Assembly (NCBI RefSeq): GCF_030160715.1
Contig: NZ_BSOW01000004.1
Span: 62,001 to 126,000 of the forward strand
DNA from: Bradyrhizobium iriomotense
GTDB lineage: Bacteria; Pseudomonadota; Alphaproteobacteria; Rhizobiales; Xanthobacteraceae
Direction of reading: 5' to 3'
Length of the DNA: 64,000 bases
Both the position numbers and the translations under genes were made by a program. The notes under the pieces are model-generated. The model was not told the origin of the DNA. It made no database searches and saw only the letters and a list, made by a program, of their open reading frames with translations. This document shows, in pieces, positions 48,204-56,625 of this stretch. The stretch's first letter is position 1. Each line of letters starts with the position of its first letter.

Positions 48204-48908
48204 ATGGCAGCAGAGAAGGTCGCACTCGTCACCGCAGGCGGCAGCGGCATGGGGGCGGGGGCCGCGCGGCGACTCGCGGCCGACGGATTTCGCGTTGCGA
48301 TCCTGTCCTCTTCCGGCAAGGGCGAGGCACTTGCGAGCGAGCTCGGCGGGCTCGGCATCACCGGCTCGAACAAATCCAATGACGATCTCAAGCGCCTGGT
48401 CGACGGCGCCATGGCGAAGTGGGGTCGCATCGACGTGCTCGTCAACAGCGCCGGTCACGGGCCGCGCGCGCCGATCGTCGAGATCACCGACGAGCAATGG
48501 CACACCGGCATGGATACCTACCTGTTAAACGTGATCCGCCCGACGCGGCTGGTCACGCCGATCATGCAGGCGCAGAAGCAAGGTGCAATCATCAACATCT
48601 CGACCGCCTGGGCGTTCGAGCCGAGCGCGATGTTTCCGACCTCGGCGGTGTTCCGCGCCGGCCTTGCCGCCTTCACGAAGATCTTCACCGATGCTTATGC
48701 GACCGAGAACATCCGCATGAACAACGTGCTGCCGGGCTGGATCGACAGCCTGCCGGCGACGGATGCGCGCCGCGACAGCGTGCCGATGCGGCGCTACGGC
48801 AAGGTGGAGGAGATCGCCGCGACGATCTCGTTCCTCGCCTCCGACGGCGCGGCCTACATCACCGGGCAGAACATCCGCGTCGACGGCGGGCTGACGCGGT
48901 CGGTGTGA
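48204..48908 (+). CDS. SDR-family protein lacking the catalytic Tyr and Lys
   Basis: A 234-residue classical-SDR fold: cofactor region VTAGGSGMGAGAARRL, NSAG, catalytic-type Ser133 in NISTAW, and a C-terminal GQNIRVDGG. At the position of the active-site tyrosine, 13 residues after that serine, there is Thr146, and at the lysine position Phe150 (segment FPTSAVFRAG). It may therefore not be an ordinary dehydrogenase, and could act as a binding protein or use a different mechanism. The frame is intact and the codon use is normal, so this is not a broken gene. Confidence 0.8.
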   Translation: MAAEKVALVTAGGSGMGAGAARRLAADGFRVAILSSSGKGEALASELGGLGITGSNKSNDDLKRLVDGAMAKWGRIDVLVNSAGHGPRAPIVEITDEQWHTGMDTYLLNVIRPTRLVTPIMQAQKQGAIINISTAWAFEPSAMFPTSAVFRAGLAAFTKIFTDAYATENIRMNNVLPGWIDSLPATDARRDSVPMRRYGKVEEIAATISFLASDGAAYITGQNIRVDGGLTRSV

Positions 48909-49185
48909 GGTCGCCGCGGCCTAGGTAAACTCGCATCTGTCAGCCTCGGCTCGCACCGGGGCCCCGGTTTTGCACGTCGTGTCGTCGCTACGGACCAGGG
49001 ACGATCGGTGTGAAACGTGGCTAATTGGTCACACCCGCTCAGCGATGATCTCCTAAGTTCGCCGCACTCCAAGCGAAGTTCGCCAGAGTCCAAGACTGCA
49101 GGATGCGCGGAGACTATTCCCGATCCTGCGCCGGATGCGTTCGGCGGCACGTGAGCGCGCCTCGCGTAGGAGTATGGAGATCGGA
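48909..49185. other. Intergenic region before the porin-like gene
   Basis: A 277-bp region that must carry the promoter of the outer-membrane protein gene. No clear -35/-10 pair, repeat or short gene was recognised. Confidence 0.35.
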
Positions 49186-50034
49186 ATGAGATTGGCTCTG
49201 GCAGGTTCGCTGGTTCTTTTGGGTACAATTGCTGCGTCGGCGGCGGATCTGGCACCAACCTACACCAAGGCGCCCCTCGTCGCACCCGTCAGCAGTTGGA
49301 CGGGCTTCTATGTCGGCGGCAATCTCGGCGGGGACTGGGGCCGATCAGACCAATCGTCGGACATCACCAGCGCCGGAGCTTTCTTTGGTCCGGGCTGTTT
49401 TGCTCCAAGCAACATCTGCCAGGTCAACGTCGTGGACGTGCAGAATGCTGGGACCCAAAGACTGAATACCAGCGGATTCACGGGCGGCGGCCAGATTGGG
49501 TACAACTGGCAGGCTGGTGCTGCGGTGTTCGGCATCGAGGCTGATTTCGACTTCTTCCGCAGCCAGGGGAGCGGCAGCAGGACGGTGTCCCCCGTGTCGG
49601 GAGTAGCCGGGACCGTGACTGTCACCGACACCATGTCAACAGACTGGCTTGTCACGCTGCGGCCGCGAATTGGTTGGGCGGTCAACAACTGGCTCTTCTA
49701 CGGCACCGGCGGTCTGGCTGTGAGCAATCTGAAGTCCGACTGGACCTTCGCCGAAACGCGCTTCGGTAACGCTGCCGCTGGTTCCGTGTCGGGGACCAAA
49801 GCCGGCTGGACCGTTGGCGCCGGCGTCGAGACCAAGCTCGCGGGCGGATGGAGCCTTGGCCTCGAATATCTCTTCGTTCACTTCGACAACGTCTCGGCGA
49901 CAGTGCCTGTCGTTTTACCGGCTGGCGGCGGACCTGCTCCGCAGAATTTCTTCCACAGTGCCGACCTGGAAACCAATATCGTCCGAGCCAAGTTGAACTA
50001 TCAATTCGGCGGCCCGGTTGTCGCAAAGTTCTGA
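49186..50034 (+). CDS. Outer-membrane beta-barrel protein (Omp25/31-like)
   Basis: A 282-residue outer-membrane protein with a signal peptide (cleavage near ASA-AD). The mature N terminus, APTYTKAPLVAPVSSWTGFYVGGN, shown in part as WTGFYVGGNLGGDWG, and the C terminus NYQFGGPVVAKF with a terminal Phe are typical of Omp25/31-type eight-stranded barrels in this order. The ATG at 49186 has GGAG at better spacing than the one at 49174. An intrinsic terminator follows. Confidence 0.85.
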   Translation: MRLALAGSLVLLGTIAASAADLAPTYTKAPLVAPVSSWTGFYVGGNLGGDWGRSDQSSDITSAGAFFGPGCFAPSNICQVNVVDVQNAGTQRLNTSGFTGGGQIGYNWQAGAAVFGIEADFDFFRSQGSGSRTVSPVSGVAGTVTVTDTMSTDWLVTLRPRIGWAVNNWLFYGTGGLAVSNLKSDWTFAETRFGNAAAGSVSGTKAGWTVGAGVETKLAGGWSLGLEYLFVHFDNVSATVPVVLPAGGGPAPQNFFHSADLETNIVRAKLNYQFGGPVVAKF

Positions 50035-50055
50035 GAGCTTCTCTCCGATCCGTTC

Positions 50056-50083
50056 AAAGCCCCGGCACGGTCCGGGGCTTTTT
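50056..50083 (+). terminator. Intrinsic terminator of the porin-like gene
   Basis: AAAGCCCCGG (50056-50065) pairs with CCGGGGCTTT (50072-50081) across a 6-base loop, followed by T residues. It lies 21 bases after the stop and just before the convergent serine hydrolase gene, and may serve both. Confidence 0.85.
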
Positions 50084-50086
50084 CGT

Positions 50087-51256
50087 TCATCGCGCCGCGA
50101 CCAGCCGCGTCAGCGCCGGCAGGATCTTGTAGCGCGCGATCTCGTGCGGATATTCGCCGCGATTGGCGAGCAGGACGATGCCGAGCCTTCGTGCGGGCAC
50201 GAGGCCGAAATAGCCCGAGGCGTTGTTGAGACCGCCCGGCTTGTCCACGACCGTCACGCCGTCCAGATGCACGGTCTCCCAGGCCATGGCCTGGCCGAAT
50301 TTCTCGTCGACGCGAAAGCTCTCGTGCTGCGTCATCCGGATGGCCTCGCGCAGCTCGGGTTCGATCGATCCGCCGTCCGCGCAGGCCGCGACGAAGATCG
50401 CGACGTCGCGCGCTGAGGAAAACATCTGGCCCGTGCCCGGAAAATCGAAATAGCTCTGCTGATTGCCGGGCGGCCCGATCGGCGTGCCCTGATCGGAATA
50501 GCCCTGCGCGGCGCGCGCCATCTGCGCATCACTCAGCATTGCGCGGTTGTCGGGCGCGCGCTCCGGCACGAATGTCGAGCTCATGCCGAGCGGCTTCAGG
50601 ATGCGATTTGCGATCAGCTCGCGGATCGGGACGCGATAGCGGCGCTCGAGCACGAGCTGGAGCAACACATAACCGGCATGAGTGTAGATGCGCTGCTTGC
50701 CGGGTTGCTCGCCCGAGGGCGGCGTGAAGGCATTGAGCATGTCGAGGAACTCGCCGAGGCTGAACGACTCGTTCGGCCAGGGCGGATGATCCGTCGGCAG
50801 CAGCAGTCCGGACGTATGGGTTACGAGCTCGCCGACGGTGACATGGCGGATGTAGTCGCCGTGGAGTTCGGGCAGGTACGCCGCCACGCGCTCGTCGAGC
50901 CGCAATTCGCCGCGGTGCACGCCGAGCGCGACCAGCGTCGCCTCAAAGGTCTTTCGCAAGGAGGCAAGGTTGAACAGCGTGTCCGATGTGACCGGACGCC
51001 TGGTGGCGTCATCGGCGAAGCCGTAGTTGAAGAATTCGACGTGACGGCCCGCATAGAGCGCGGCGGCAAGGCCACCGGGATGATCCGGCGTCGCTGTCGG
51101 CGCCAGCTCTGTCGCCACGATGTCCCGCAACATCGGAATCATGTCGGGGTCCGCGTGGGCAGGGCGAGCGAAACCAAATGCGAGCGGCAGCAGCGCGGCC
51201 TTGGCAAGGGACCGCCGGCTGATGACAGGGCGCGGTGAGGGAACAAGAGGGTGCAC
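50087..51256 (-). CDS. Exported beta-lactamase-fold serine hydrolase
   Basis: A 389-residue class C beta-lactamase-related protein with a twin-arginine-type signal (ISRRSLAKAALLPLAF). The catalytic SxxK is at about residues 99-102 (SLRK). The usual Tyr motif appears as YTHAGY rather than YSN, and the third motif as KPGG. It is more likely a D-aminopeptidase or esterase-type enzyme than a true beta-lactamase. The start is uncertain: the GTG at 51256 just precedes the Tat motif, and a TTG at 51322 is also open. Confidence 0.75.
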   Translation of the reverse strand: MHPLVPSPRPVISRRSLAKAALLPLAFGFARPAHADPDMIPMLRDIVATELAPTATPDHPGGLAAALYAGRHVEFFNYGFADDATRRPVTSDTLFNLASLRKTFEATLVALGVHRGELRLDERVAAYLPELHGDYIRHVTVGELVTHTSGLLLPTDHPPWPNESFSLGEFLDMLNAFTPPSGEQPGKQRIYTHAGYVLLQLVLERRYRVPIRELIANRILKPLGMSSTFVPERAPDNRAMLSDAQMARAAQGYSDQGTPIGPPGNQQSYFDFPGTGQMFSSARDVAIFVAACADGGSIEPELREAIRMTQHESFRVDEKFGQAMAWETVHLDGVTVVDKPGGLNNASGYFGLVPARRLGIVLLANRGEYPHEIARYKILPALTRLVAAR

Positions 51257-51428
51257 GCGGTCTGATGAATCAGTTCGAAGCGCCCCCGTTTCACTCCTAT
51301 CGGTAAATGTCGCGCATCCCAATTCACGATTGCGCGGGGACGGTTCCGCCCGTCCGCGGCGGCAAAAAACTAAGCTGAACGGCTAACAATCATTGACGGC
51401 GTTCGGCGTCCTGTCTATAGTTAGCTGA

Positions 51429-51824
51429 ATGGCTAACCAATTATCCCGACTCGACCAGGTCTTCGGCGCGCTGTCCGATCCGACGCGCCGGGCGATCGTG
51501 ATGCGGCTGTGCGCCGGCGAGGCGTCGGTCGGCGAGCTTGCCGATCCCTTCGCAATGGCGCTGCCGAGCTTCATGAAGCACATCCGCGTGCTCGAGGAGA
51601 GTGGCCTCGTCGAGTCCGAAAAGTCCGGACGCGTGCGCACCTGCCGGCTGCGGCCGGAGGCGATGGCGGGCGCGGAGGATTGGCTCCAGCAGCAGCGGGC
51701 GATCTGGGAAGCGCGCCTCGACCGCTTCGAGGCCTATGTGATGGCGCTGAAGACAACCAAGAAGGGACGGGGCGTGAAGCGCCCGCCGTCCACAACCAAG
51801 GGAAAGGTCCTGCGTGATGACTAG
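51429..51824 (+). CDS. ArsR-family transcriptional regulator
   Basis: A 131-residue winged-helix regulator with SDPTRRAIVMRLCAGEASVGEL and FMKHIRVLEESGLVESEKSGR (each a standard ArsR segment, quoted only in part here: DPTRRAIVMRL, HIRVLEESGLV). No arsenic-type cysteine pair (CxC) is present in the recognition helix, so it is of the ArsR/AHSA1-partner type. It overlaps the next gene by 11 bp, a common pairing. Confidence 0.88.
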   Translation: MANQLSRLDQVFGALSDPTRRAIVMRLCAGEASVGELADPFAMALPSFMKHIRVLEESGLVESEKSGRVRTCRLRPEAMAGAEDWLQQQRAIWEARLDRFEAYVMALKTTKKGRGVKRPPSTTKGKVLRDD

Positions 51825-52305
51825 TTCTGCCAACCCCGCCCTGTCGCAATGGTCGCTCGATCGCGAGATCGTGCTGTCGCGCGTGATCGATGCGCCGCGC
51901 GAGCTGGTGTTCGAGGCGTGGTCCGACCCAAAGCACATGTCGCAATGGTTCGGACCGGCGGGCTTCAGGACCGAGACCAAGGAAATCGACGTCCGCGTCG
52001 GCGGGGTCTGGCGCTTCGATATGATCGGGCCTGACGGCACGGTCTATCCGAACCGCATGCGCTTCCTGCGCATCGACAAGCCGCGGCTGATCGAGGTCAA
52101 TCACGGCGCGGACAAGGACGAGGACCCCGGCATGTTTCGCATGACGGTCACCTTCGACGCCCACGGCGACAAGACTGTGCTGACGCTGCGGCAGCTGCAC
52201 CCGACGGCTGCGCAACGCGAGACCGTGATCGGCTTCGGCGCCGTCGAGCTCGGCTACCAGACGCTGGACAAGCTGGCGGCGCATGTGGGCGGGATGAAGA
52301 AATAA
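51814..52305 (+). CDS. SRPBCC (AHSA1-type) protein
   Basis: A 163-residue START/Bet v1-fold protein: SRVIDAPRELVFEAWSDPKH at the start, MSQWFGPAGF next and a C-terminal GYQTLDKLAAHV. These proteins bind hydrophobic ligands in a deep cavity. It overlaps the ArsR gene, so the two are co-expressed; such pairs are often annotated as activators or polyketide-cyclase-like. The ligand is unknown. Confidence 0.88.
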   Translation: MMTSSANPALSQWSLDREIVLSRVIDAPRELVFEAWSDPKHMSQWFGPAGFRTETKEIDVRVGGVWRFDMIGPDGTVYPNRMRFLRIDKPRLIEVNHGADKDEDPGMFRMTVTFDAHGDKTVLTLRQLHPTAAQRETVIGFGAVELGYQTLDKLAAHVGGMKK

Positions 52306-52314
52306 ATTCCTTGC

Positions 52315-52355
52315 GTCATTCCGGGACCGCCTCGAAGAGGCGGCTCCGGAATGAA
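52315..52355. repeat. Short hairpin repeat, GTCATTCCGG type
   Basis: GTCATTCCGGGACCGCCTC pairs imperfectly with GAGGCGGCTCCGGAATGAAC around a GAA loop, nine bases after the AHSA1 stop. Repeats of this form recur between genes in Bradyrhizobium and can end transcription. There is no T run. Confidence 0.6.
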
Positions 52356-52391
52356 CTTGGGAGCGGCTGATGGAAGCAGCCCCTTTGCAAA

Positions 52392-52467
52392 TATGACAGC
52401 GCGGCGTGCGATTATGACAGTGCCATAACGCAGATTTTTGTCGCCTCCTGCTGCCGAATTATGACAG
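52392..52467. promoter_or_regulatory. Three direct TATGACAG repeats upstream of a membrane-protein gene
   Basis: TATGACAG occurs at 52392-52399, 52413-52420 and 52460-52467; the first two are spaced by exactly 21 bp, or two helical turns. The third overlaps the earlier of two possible start codons of the next gene. This could be a regulator binding site. No known regulator has been matched. Confidence 0.35.
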
Positions 52468-52511
52468 AATTGCTACCGCTGGATGTCACATCGATTACAG
52501 CGGAGCGATTC

Positions 52512-53354
52512 ATGTTGCAGTGGCAGGCACGGTCAAATCCCCTCGCGTGGTGGTGGGGGTCTCTGACGCTTGTCAGCGCGGCCAACATCCTCGTCTGGTT
52601 CATGCTGTACCGCGAATTCTATCCGACGATTGCGGGTAGCCTCGGCGGCGGCTCCGACACCGGCCTGATGTTCCTGCTCTGCGCAGCTTACGTGTTTGGC
52701 TGCGCCTTCCGCTCGGTGCTGCCGCGCGCCGACGTGCAGCGCATCTGCCTGTTCGACACCTGGCTGTCGAGCGTCTTCGTTGGCCGCACGGTCGCGACCG
52801 TGGCCGAGGTCTGCTTCGCCGCGCAATGGGCGATCATCCTGCATCAGCTCGGGATCATGACCGGCGCGGAGACCGCGGTGAACATCGCGCTCGTGATCGT
52901 GCCCATCATCATCATCGCGGAGTGCTTCTCCTGGTATGCGGTCGTGACGACCAACTTCCTCTACAATGCGATCGAAAACTCGCTGTGGGCGGTGACCTTC
53001 TTCCTCGCCGGCATTGCGCTGTGCCGGCTGATGCCGGAATTCCAGGGGCCGGTGCGCTGGGCGCTGATCGCCGGTATCGTCGGCATTGCCTGCTTCCTCG
53101 CCTTCCTCGTCACCGTCGACGTGCCGATGTATCTCAGCCGTTGGCGGGCAGGGCATGCCGAGGGCAACAAGTTCCTCGGCTTCCTCGAAGGCCTGCATGA
53201 CGTCTCGACGCGATGGGTGGTGACCCATGACATCGCGCACTGGAAGGGTGAGCTGACCTGGATGTTCCTGTATTTCAGCGCGGCGGTGTGGTCGAGCCTT
53301 GCGCTGTGCGCGCTCTATGCGATGGAAGGCTATCTGACGCGCTACCTCGTTTGA
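52512..53354 (+). CDS. Conserved polytopic membrane protein of unknown function
   Basis: About 280 residues with seven or so hydrophobic segments, including FMLYREFY, IALVIVPIIIIAECFSWYAVV (quoted in part: IVPIIIIAEC) and FYLYFSAAVWSS-like ends (MFLYFSAAVWSSLAL). Cys-containing and Trp-rich. The ATG at 52512 has GGAG at good spacing; an ATG at 52461 would add 17 residues but has no ribosome binding site. I recognise no family. It ends 15 bp before a repeat element. Confidence 0.65.
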   Translation: MLQWQARSNPLAWWWGSLTLVSAANILVWFMLYREFYPTIAGSLGGGSDTGLMFLLCAAYVFGCAFRSVLPRADVQRICLFDTWLSSVFVGRTVATVAEVCFAAQWAIILHQLGIMTGAETAVNIALVIVPIIIIAECFSWYAVVTTNFLYNAIENSLWAVTFFLAGIALCRLMPEFQGPVRWALIAGIVGIACFLAFLVTVDVPMYLSRWRAGHAEGNKFLGFLEGLHDVSTRWVVTHDIAHWKGELTWMFLYFSAAVWSSLALCALYAMEGYLTRYLV

Positions 53355-53369
53355 GCCGTGGCGCCTAAC

Positions 53370-53497
53370 GCATGATCCGGAAAAGTGTGCAGCGGTTTCC
53401 CTCGCGACAAACTCGGAATGCGTTTGCGCGGAGATCATGCTCAAACCAAAAACCTAAAGCGCGATGACGATTCCGCCCAATCTCATCGCGCTTTAGG
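53370..53497. repeat. Intergenic repeat with two hairpins, GCATGATCCGGAAAAGTGTGCAG type
   Basis: The element begins GCATGATC and returns GATCATGC at 53433-53440. It then carries a perfect 15-bp stem, 53453-53467 with 53483-53497, of the form CCTAAAGCGCGATGA. This layout recurs in rhizobial genomes. The right arm overlaps the stop codon of the response-regulator gene (53493-53495). It sits between convergent genes and probably acts as a bidirectional terminator. Confidence 0.8.
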
Positions 53498-54155
53498 CCT
53501 CGCCGAGATCGACTTCGGTCAATATGCCCTGGCGCAGCGCGAGCCTGACGAGCTCGATGTCCGACTCGACGCCGAGCTTGCCCTTGATCAAAGAGTGCAG
53601 GTTCGCGACCGTCTTGGGACTGACGTGGAGCGTCTCGGCGATCTCCTCGGTGGAGCGTTCGGCGAGCAGGAGCCTGAGCACCTCGAATTCGCGCGCCGTC
53701 AGGACGTCGGTCGCCGAGCTTTCGCCGGCGAGCCGGCTCAGCGCGAGCTCATGGTCGATGTCGGGGCTGATGGCGACCCGCCCCGCAAGCACGTCCATCA
53801 CCGCGCGCACCAGCGTCTCCGGCGGGCTGGTCTTGGTGACATAGCCCCTTGCGCCGGCGCGGATCGCCTGCACGGCGAATCCCGCGTTCTGATGCATGGT
53901 GAAGACGAGGATCTTTGCGGCCTTGTCCCACTGCCTGATCCGCCGGATCGCCTCGAGCCCGCCGATCCCGGGCATGCTCAGATCCATGATGATCAGGTCG
54001 GGCGCGCTTTCCTTGAACAGCCGATAGGCCTCCGCGCCATCCGAGGCCTCGGCGACGACGCGCAGTCCCGGCTGCTTCTGCAAGACGGAGCGATAGCCCT
54101 CGCGGACGACGGCGTGGTCGTCGACCAGCATGATGGCCCAGCCGGCCTCGCTCAT
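53493..54155 (-). CDS. LuxR-type response regulator (NarL family)
   Basis: A 220-residue two-domain regulator. The receiver has the phospho-acceptor Asp58 in DLIIMDLSMPG and Lys in YVTKTSPPE. The C-terminal LuxR helix-turn-helix has LTAREFEVLRLLLAERSTEE (quoted part: LTAREFEVLRLLL) and VSPKTVANLHSLI. It overlaps the kinase gene (ATGA), its cognate partner. The stop lies inside a repeat stem. It resembles MoxX/MxaB-type regulators. The target genes are unknown. Confidence 0.88.
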   Translation of the reverse strand: MSEAGWAIMLVDDHAVVREGYRSVLQKQPGLRVVAEASDGAEAYRLFKESAPDLIIMDLSMPGIGGLEAIRRIRQWDKAAKILVFTMHQNAGFAVQAIRAGARGYVTKTSPPETLVRAVMDVLAGRVAISPDIDHELALSRLAGESSATDVLTAREFEVLRLLLAERSTEEIAETLHVSPKTVANLHSLIKGKLGVESDIELVRLALRQGILTEVDLGEA

Positions 54156-55543
54156 GCCGCGTCCTCCAGGGCCTCGAGCTGCCCGTCGGCCGGGCTGACC
54201 GGAATCACGACGCGTAGGGAGGAGCCGCCGTCCGGCCCGGCCGTGAAGCTGAACCGCCCGCGCATCGCCGCGACGCGCTCGCGCATGCCGAGCAGGCCCA
54301 TGCCGGACTTGACGGCGGCGTCGTTCGGCCGGCCGTCGTCGTCGATGGCGAGCGCGATCTCGTTGGCGCCCATCGCCAGATGCAGGCCGACCTTCGTGGC
54401 GCCGGCGTGCTTCGCCGCGTTGGTGAGCGCCTCCTGCACGATGCGATAGAGATTGGCACTGATCGAGGCGGGCAGGCTCTCGAAGGCGCCCTCGAAGCGG
54501 ATATCGAAGCGCGTCTGGCCGTGGCTACGGCCGTTCCACCCCGACACCAGCCCTTGGAGGCTCGCGACGAGGCCGAGCTCGTCGACATCGGGCGGCCGCA
54601 ACCGGAACAGCGCGCCGCGCAGCGTCTCCATCATGCCGGTCGCGGTCCGGGCAATGCTGTCGCACTCTCCGAGCAGCGCGGGGCAGTCCTGCGCCGCGGT
54701 CTGGCTGGCGGATGCGGCGAGCGCGCGGATTGCGGCGAGCGACTGGCCGAACTCGTCGTGCAGCTCGCGTGCGAGATGACGGCGCTCCTCGTCCTGGAGC
54801 GCGATCAGCCTGCGCGTCAGTTCGCTGCGTTCGGACAGCGCTGTGGCAAGACTCGCGGCGAGATGATTGAAGACGTCGCGGATTGCCGACAGCTCGGCGA
54901 GGTCGAAGGGCGGCAGCCGCGCGTTGAGGTCGTTGGCGGCAATGCGTTCGAGGCCGGCACGGACGACCTGCGTCGGACGCAGCGCGCGGGCCAGCGCTGC
55001 GTAGACCAGGGCGCACAACAGCGGCAGCGTGATCGCAAGCACGGTCATCAGGCGCCCGGCCTCGTGCCAGGCCTCCGCGGTCTGCACGGCCGGATCAAAC
55101 CAGACCACGGCGTCGCCGAGCCTCGCTCCGCGCGCGATCACCGGCCGTGCCGCTTCCCGGCCGGGGTCGAACAGGCCGCGATAGAAGGCCGCGAAGGCTT
55201 GCGGCGGCGCATTCGCCGGGGTCGGTGCGCCGCTACAGAATCGCTGGAGCATCTCGCCGTTCGCGCCACGGAACGCGAGACACAGGCCGGGCGTCATCAC
55301 GAAGGCCGAGACAGGGTCAAGGTTCGGAAAGTCCGAGCGCGGGCTATTCACCCACTGGACTTTGCCCTGTTGCAGCTCCAGCGTCTTCGCCACGATGGCG
55401 GCGATACCGTCGATGCGCGCATGCACCGCGCGGTCGGCCGTGATGAGGAAATAGGCGGAGATCGCGGCGAAGCAGGCGGCCGATACGGCGGCCACGCGCA
55501 ACGTCAGACGGACCTTGAGATCGAACCTCGGGCGGTTCCACAT
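54152..55543 (-). CDS. Sensor histidine kinase (HisKA_3, MoxY-like)
   Basis: A 463-residue membrane kinase. There are membrane helices near residues 12-30 and 170-190 with a periplasmic sensor between them, then a HAMP segment. The dimerisation domain carries the phosphorylated His in ARELHDEFGQSLAAIRA. The catalytic domain has EALTNAAKHA and AIDDDGRP. The HisKA_3 type partners NarL-family regulators such as the adjacent one. It resembles MoxY-class kinases of methanol-dehydrogenase clusters, though no such cluster is seen here. Confidence 0.85.
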   Translation of the reverse strand: MWNRPRFDLKVRLTLRVAAVSAACFAAISAYFLITADRAVHARIDGIAAIVAKTLELQQGKVQWVNSPRSDFPNLDPVSAFVMTPGLCLAFRGANGEMLQRFCSGAPTPANAPPQAFAAFYRGLFDPGREAARPVIARGARLGDAVVWFDPAVQTAEAWHEAGRLMTVLAITLPLLCALVYAALARALRPTQVVRAGLERIAANDLNARLPPFDLAELSAIRDVFNHLAASLATALSERSELTRRLIALQDEERRHLARELHDEFGQSLAAIRALAASASQTAAQDCPALLGECDSIARTATGMMETLRGALFRLRPPDVDELGLVASLQGLVSGWNGRSHGQTRFDIRFEGAFESLPASISANLYRIVQEALTNAAKHAGATKVGLHLAMGANEIALAIDDDGRPNDAAVKSGMGLLGMRERVAAMRGRFSFTAGPDGGSSLRVVIPVSPADGQLEALEDAA

Positions 55544-55735
55544 CGGCGGGCACCTGGCGCGGACGGTATTGTCGCGTCCGCATTAAACGGCAGAACGCAA
55601 GCGGCGGAAAGCGCTACGGGCTATCGCAGTGCAACGTCGTGAAATTTTCCCGGCGCTCGCCGGGACGGGCACGGCTGCGTGGCCTGAGGCCGCCGGCCTA
55701 GTATCGCGGGCCGCTCCCTCGTACGAGGCCCGCTC

Positions 55736-56611
55736 ATGCACCGTTTCCGATTGACCCTCTCTGCTTTTCTTCTCTCCGTCCTCCCGGCAGCTCATGCGTT
55801 GGCTGGCGCCGAGGCCGCCATCGGCGTTGCCATGGACGATTTCAGCTATACCGATACGTCGGCCGAACCCGCCAACCAGACCGTCGCCCACGAGCGGCGG
55901 CTGTCGGCGTTCATGGCCGCGCTCAGGCGGGATGTCGGTGCGGACGGTCGCTACCGGCTTGCCCCATCGGTCCAGGACGGTGCGGCATTCAAGGTCATCG
56001 GCGGCATTCAGAAGACGAGCACGCTGGTGCAATGGGCCAAGGTCGCTGTGATCGACGTCGGCGCCAGGAAGATCGTGATGGACAAGCTCTACACCTTCCG
56101 CGGGGATAGTGATGAAGCATGGGAGCGTGCCGAGATCTTCGTGTCCCGCGAGGTCATGGCCGCGCTCGGCACACCCGCACCGGTCGCGCTGGCGGTATTT
56201 GAATTCGAGCTCGACGACAACACCGCGGCGCCGGCGGCCGGCCTCGCAGCCGCAGATGCATCCTATCTGGCCGAAGTCACCAACAGCGTCCGCGACGCCC
56301 TCGTCCAATCCGGCCGCTACCGGATTGTCGACGTCAACGGCGCGAGCGGAGAGGCGGTTACTCGACATGCGCTGCGCGACTGCAACGGCTGCGAGGCCGC
56401 AATTGCGCAAACGCTCGGCGCGGACCAATCACTGATCGGCGTGGTGCGGCGGGTCAGCCGCACCGAATACACGCTCGGCTTTCAGGTGCGCGATGCCAGA
56501 ACCGGCGCCGTGGTGTCACGCGGCGACAGCGGCCTGCGCATGGGTGCGGACTATTCGTGGAAGCGCGGGGCCGTCCGGCTGGTCAGCGAGCGGCTGATCG
56601 AGAGCCAATAG
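55736..56611 (+). CDS. Exported two-domain protein of unknown function (DUF2380/DUF3280-like)
   Basis: A 291-residue protein with a signal peptide (cleavage near ALAGA-EA). It contains two halves with a related plan: VAMDDFSYTDTSAEP near residue 30 and VFEFELDDNTAAP near residue 157, each followed by a helical and strand-rich segment. This style is that of small exported proteins annotated as DUF2380 or DUF3280, some of which accompany lanthanide-dependent methanol dehydrogenase loci. It diverges from the histidine kinase gene. The family label is tentative. Confidence 0.55.
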   Translation: MHRFRLTLSAFLLSVLPAAHALAGAEAAIGVAMDDFSYTDTSAEPANQTVAHERRLSAFMAALRRDVGADGRYRLAPSVQDGAAFKVIGGIQKTSTLVQWAKVAVIDVGARKIVMDKLYTFRGDSDEAWERAEIFVSREVMAALGTPAPVALAVFEFELDDNTAAPAAGLAAADASYLAEVTNSVRDALVQSGRYRIVDVNGASGEAVTRHALRDCNGCEAAIAQTLGADQSLIGVVRRVSRTEYTLGFQVRDARTGAVVSRGDSGLRMGADYSWKRGAVRLVSERLIESQ

Positions 56612-56625
56612 CGCCGGCCGTTGGC

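Noticed and set aside
48204..48908. Reading the SDR with altered active site as a pseudogene
   Set aside because: The frame is complete, the start and stop are in normal places and all structural motifs are kept; only the two catalytic residues differ.
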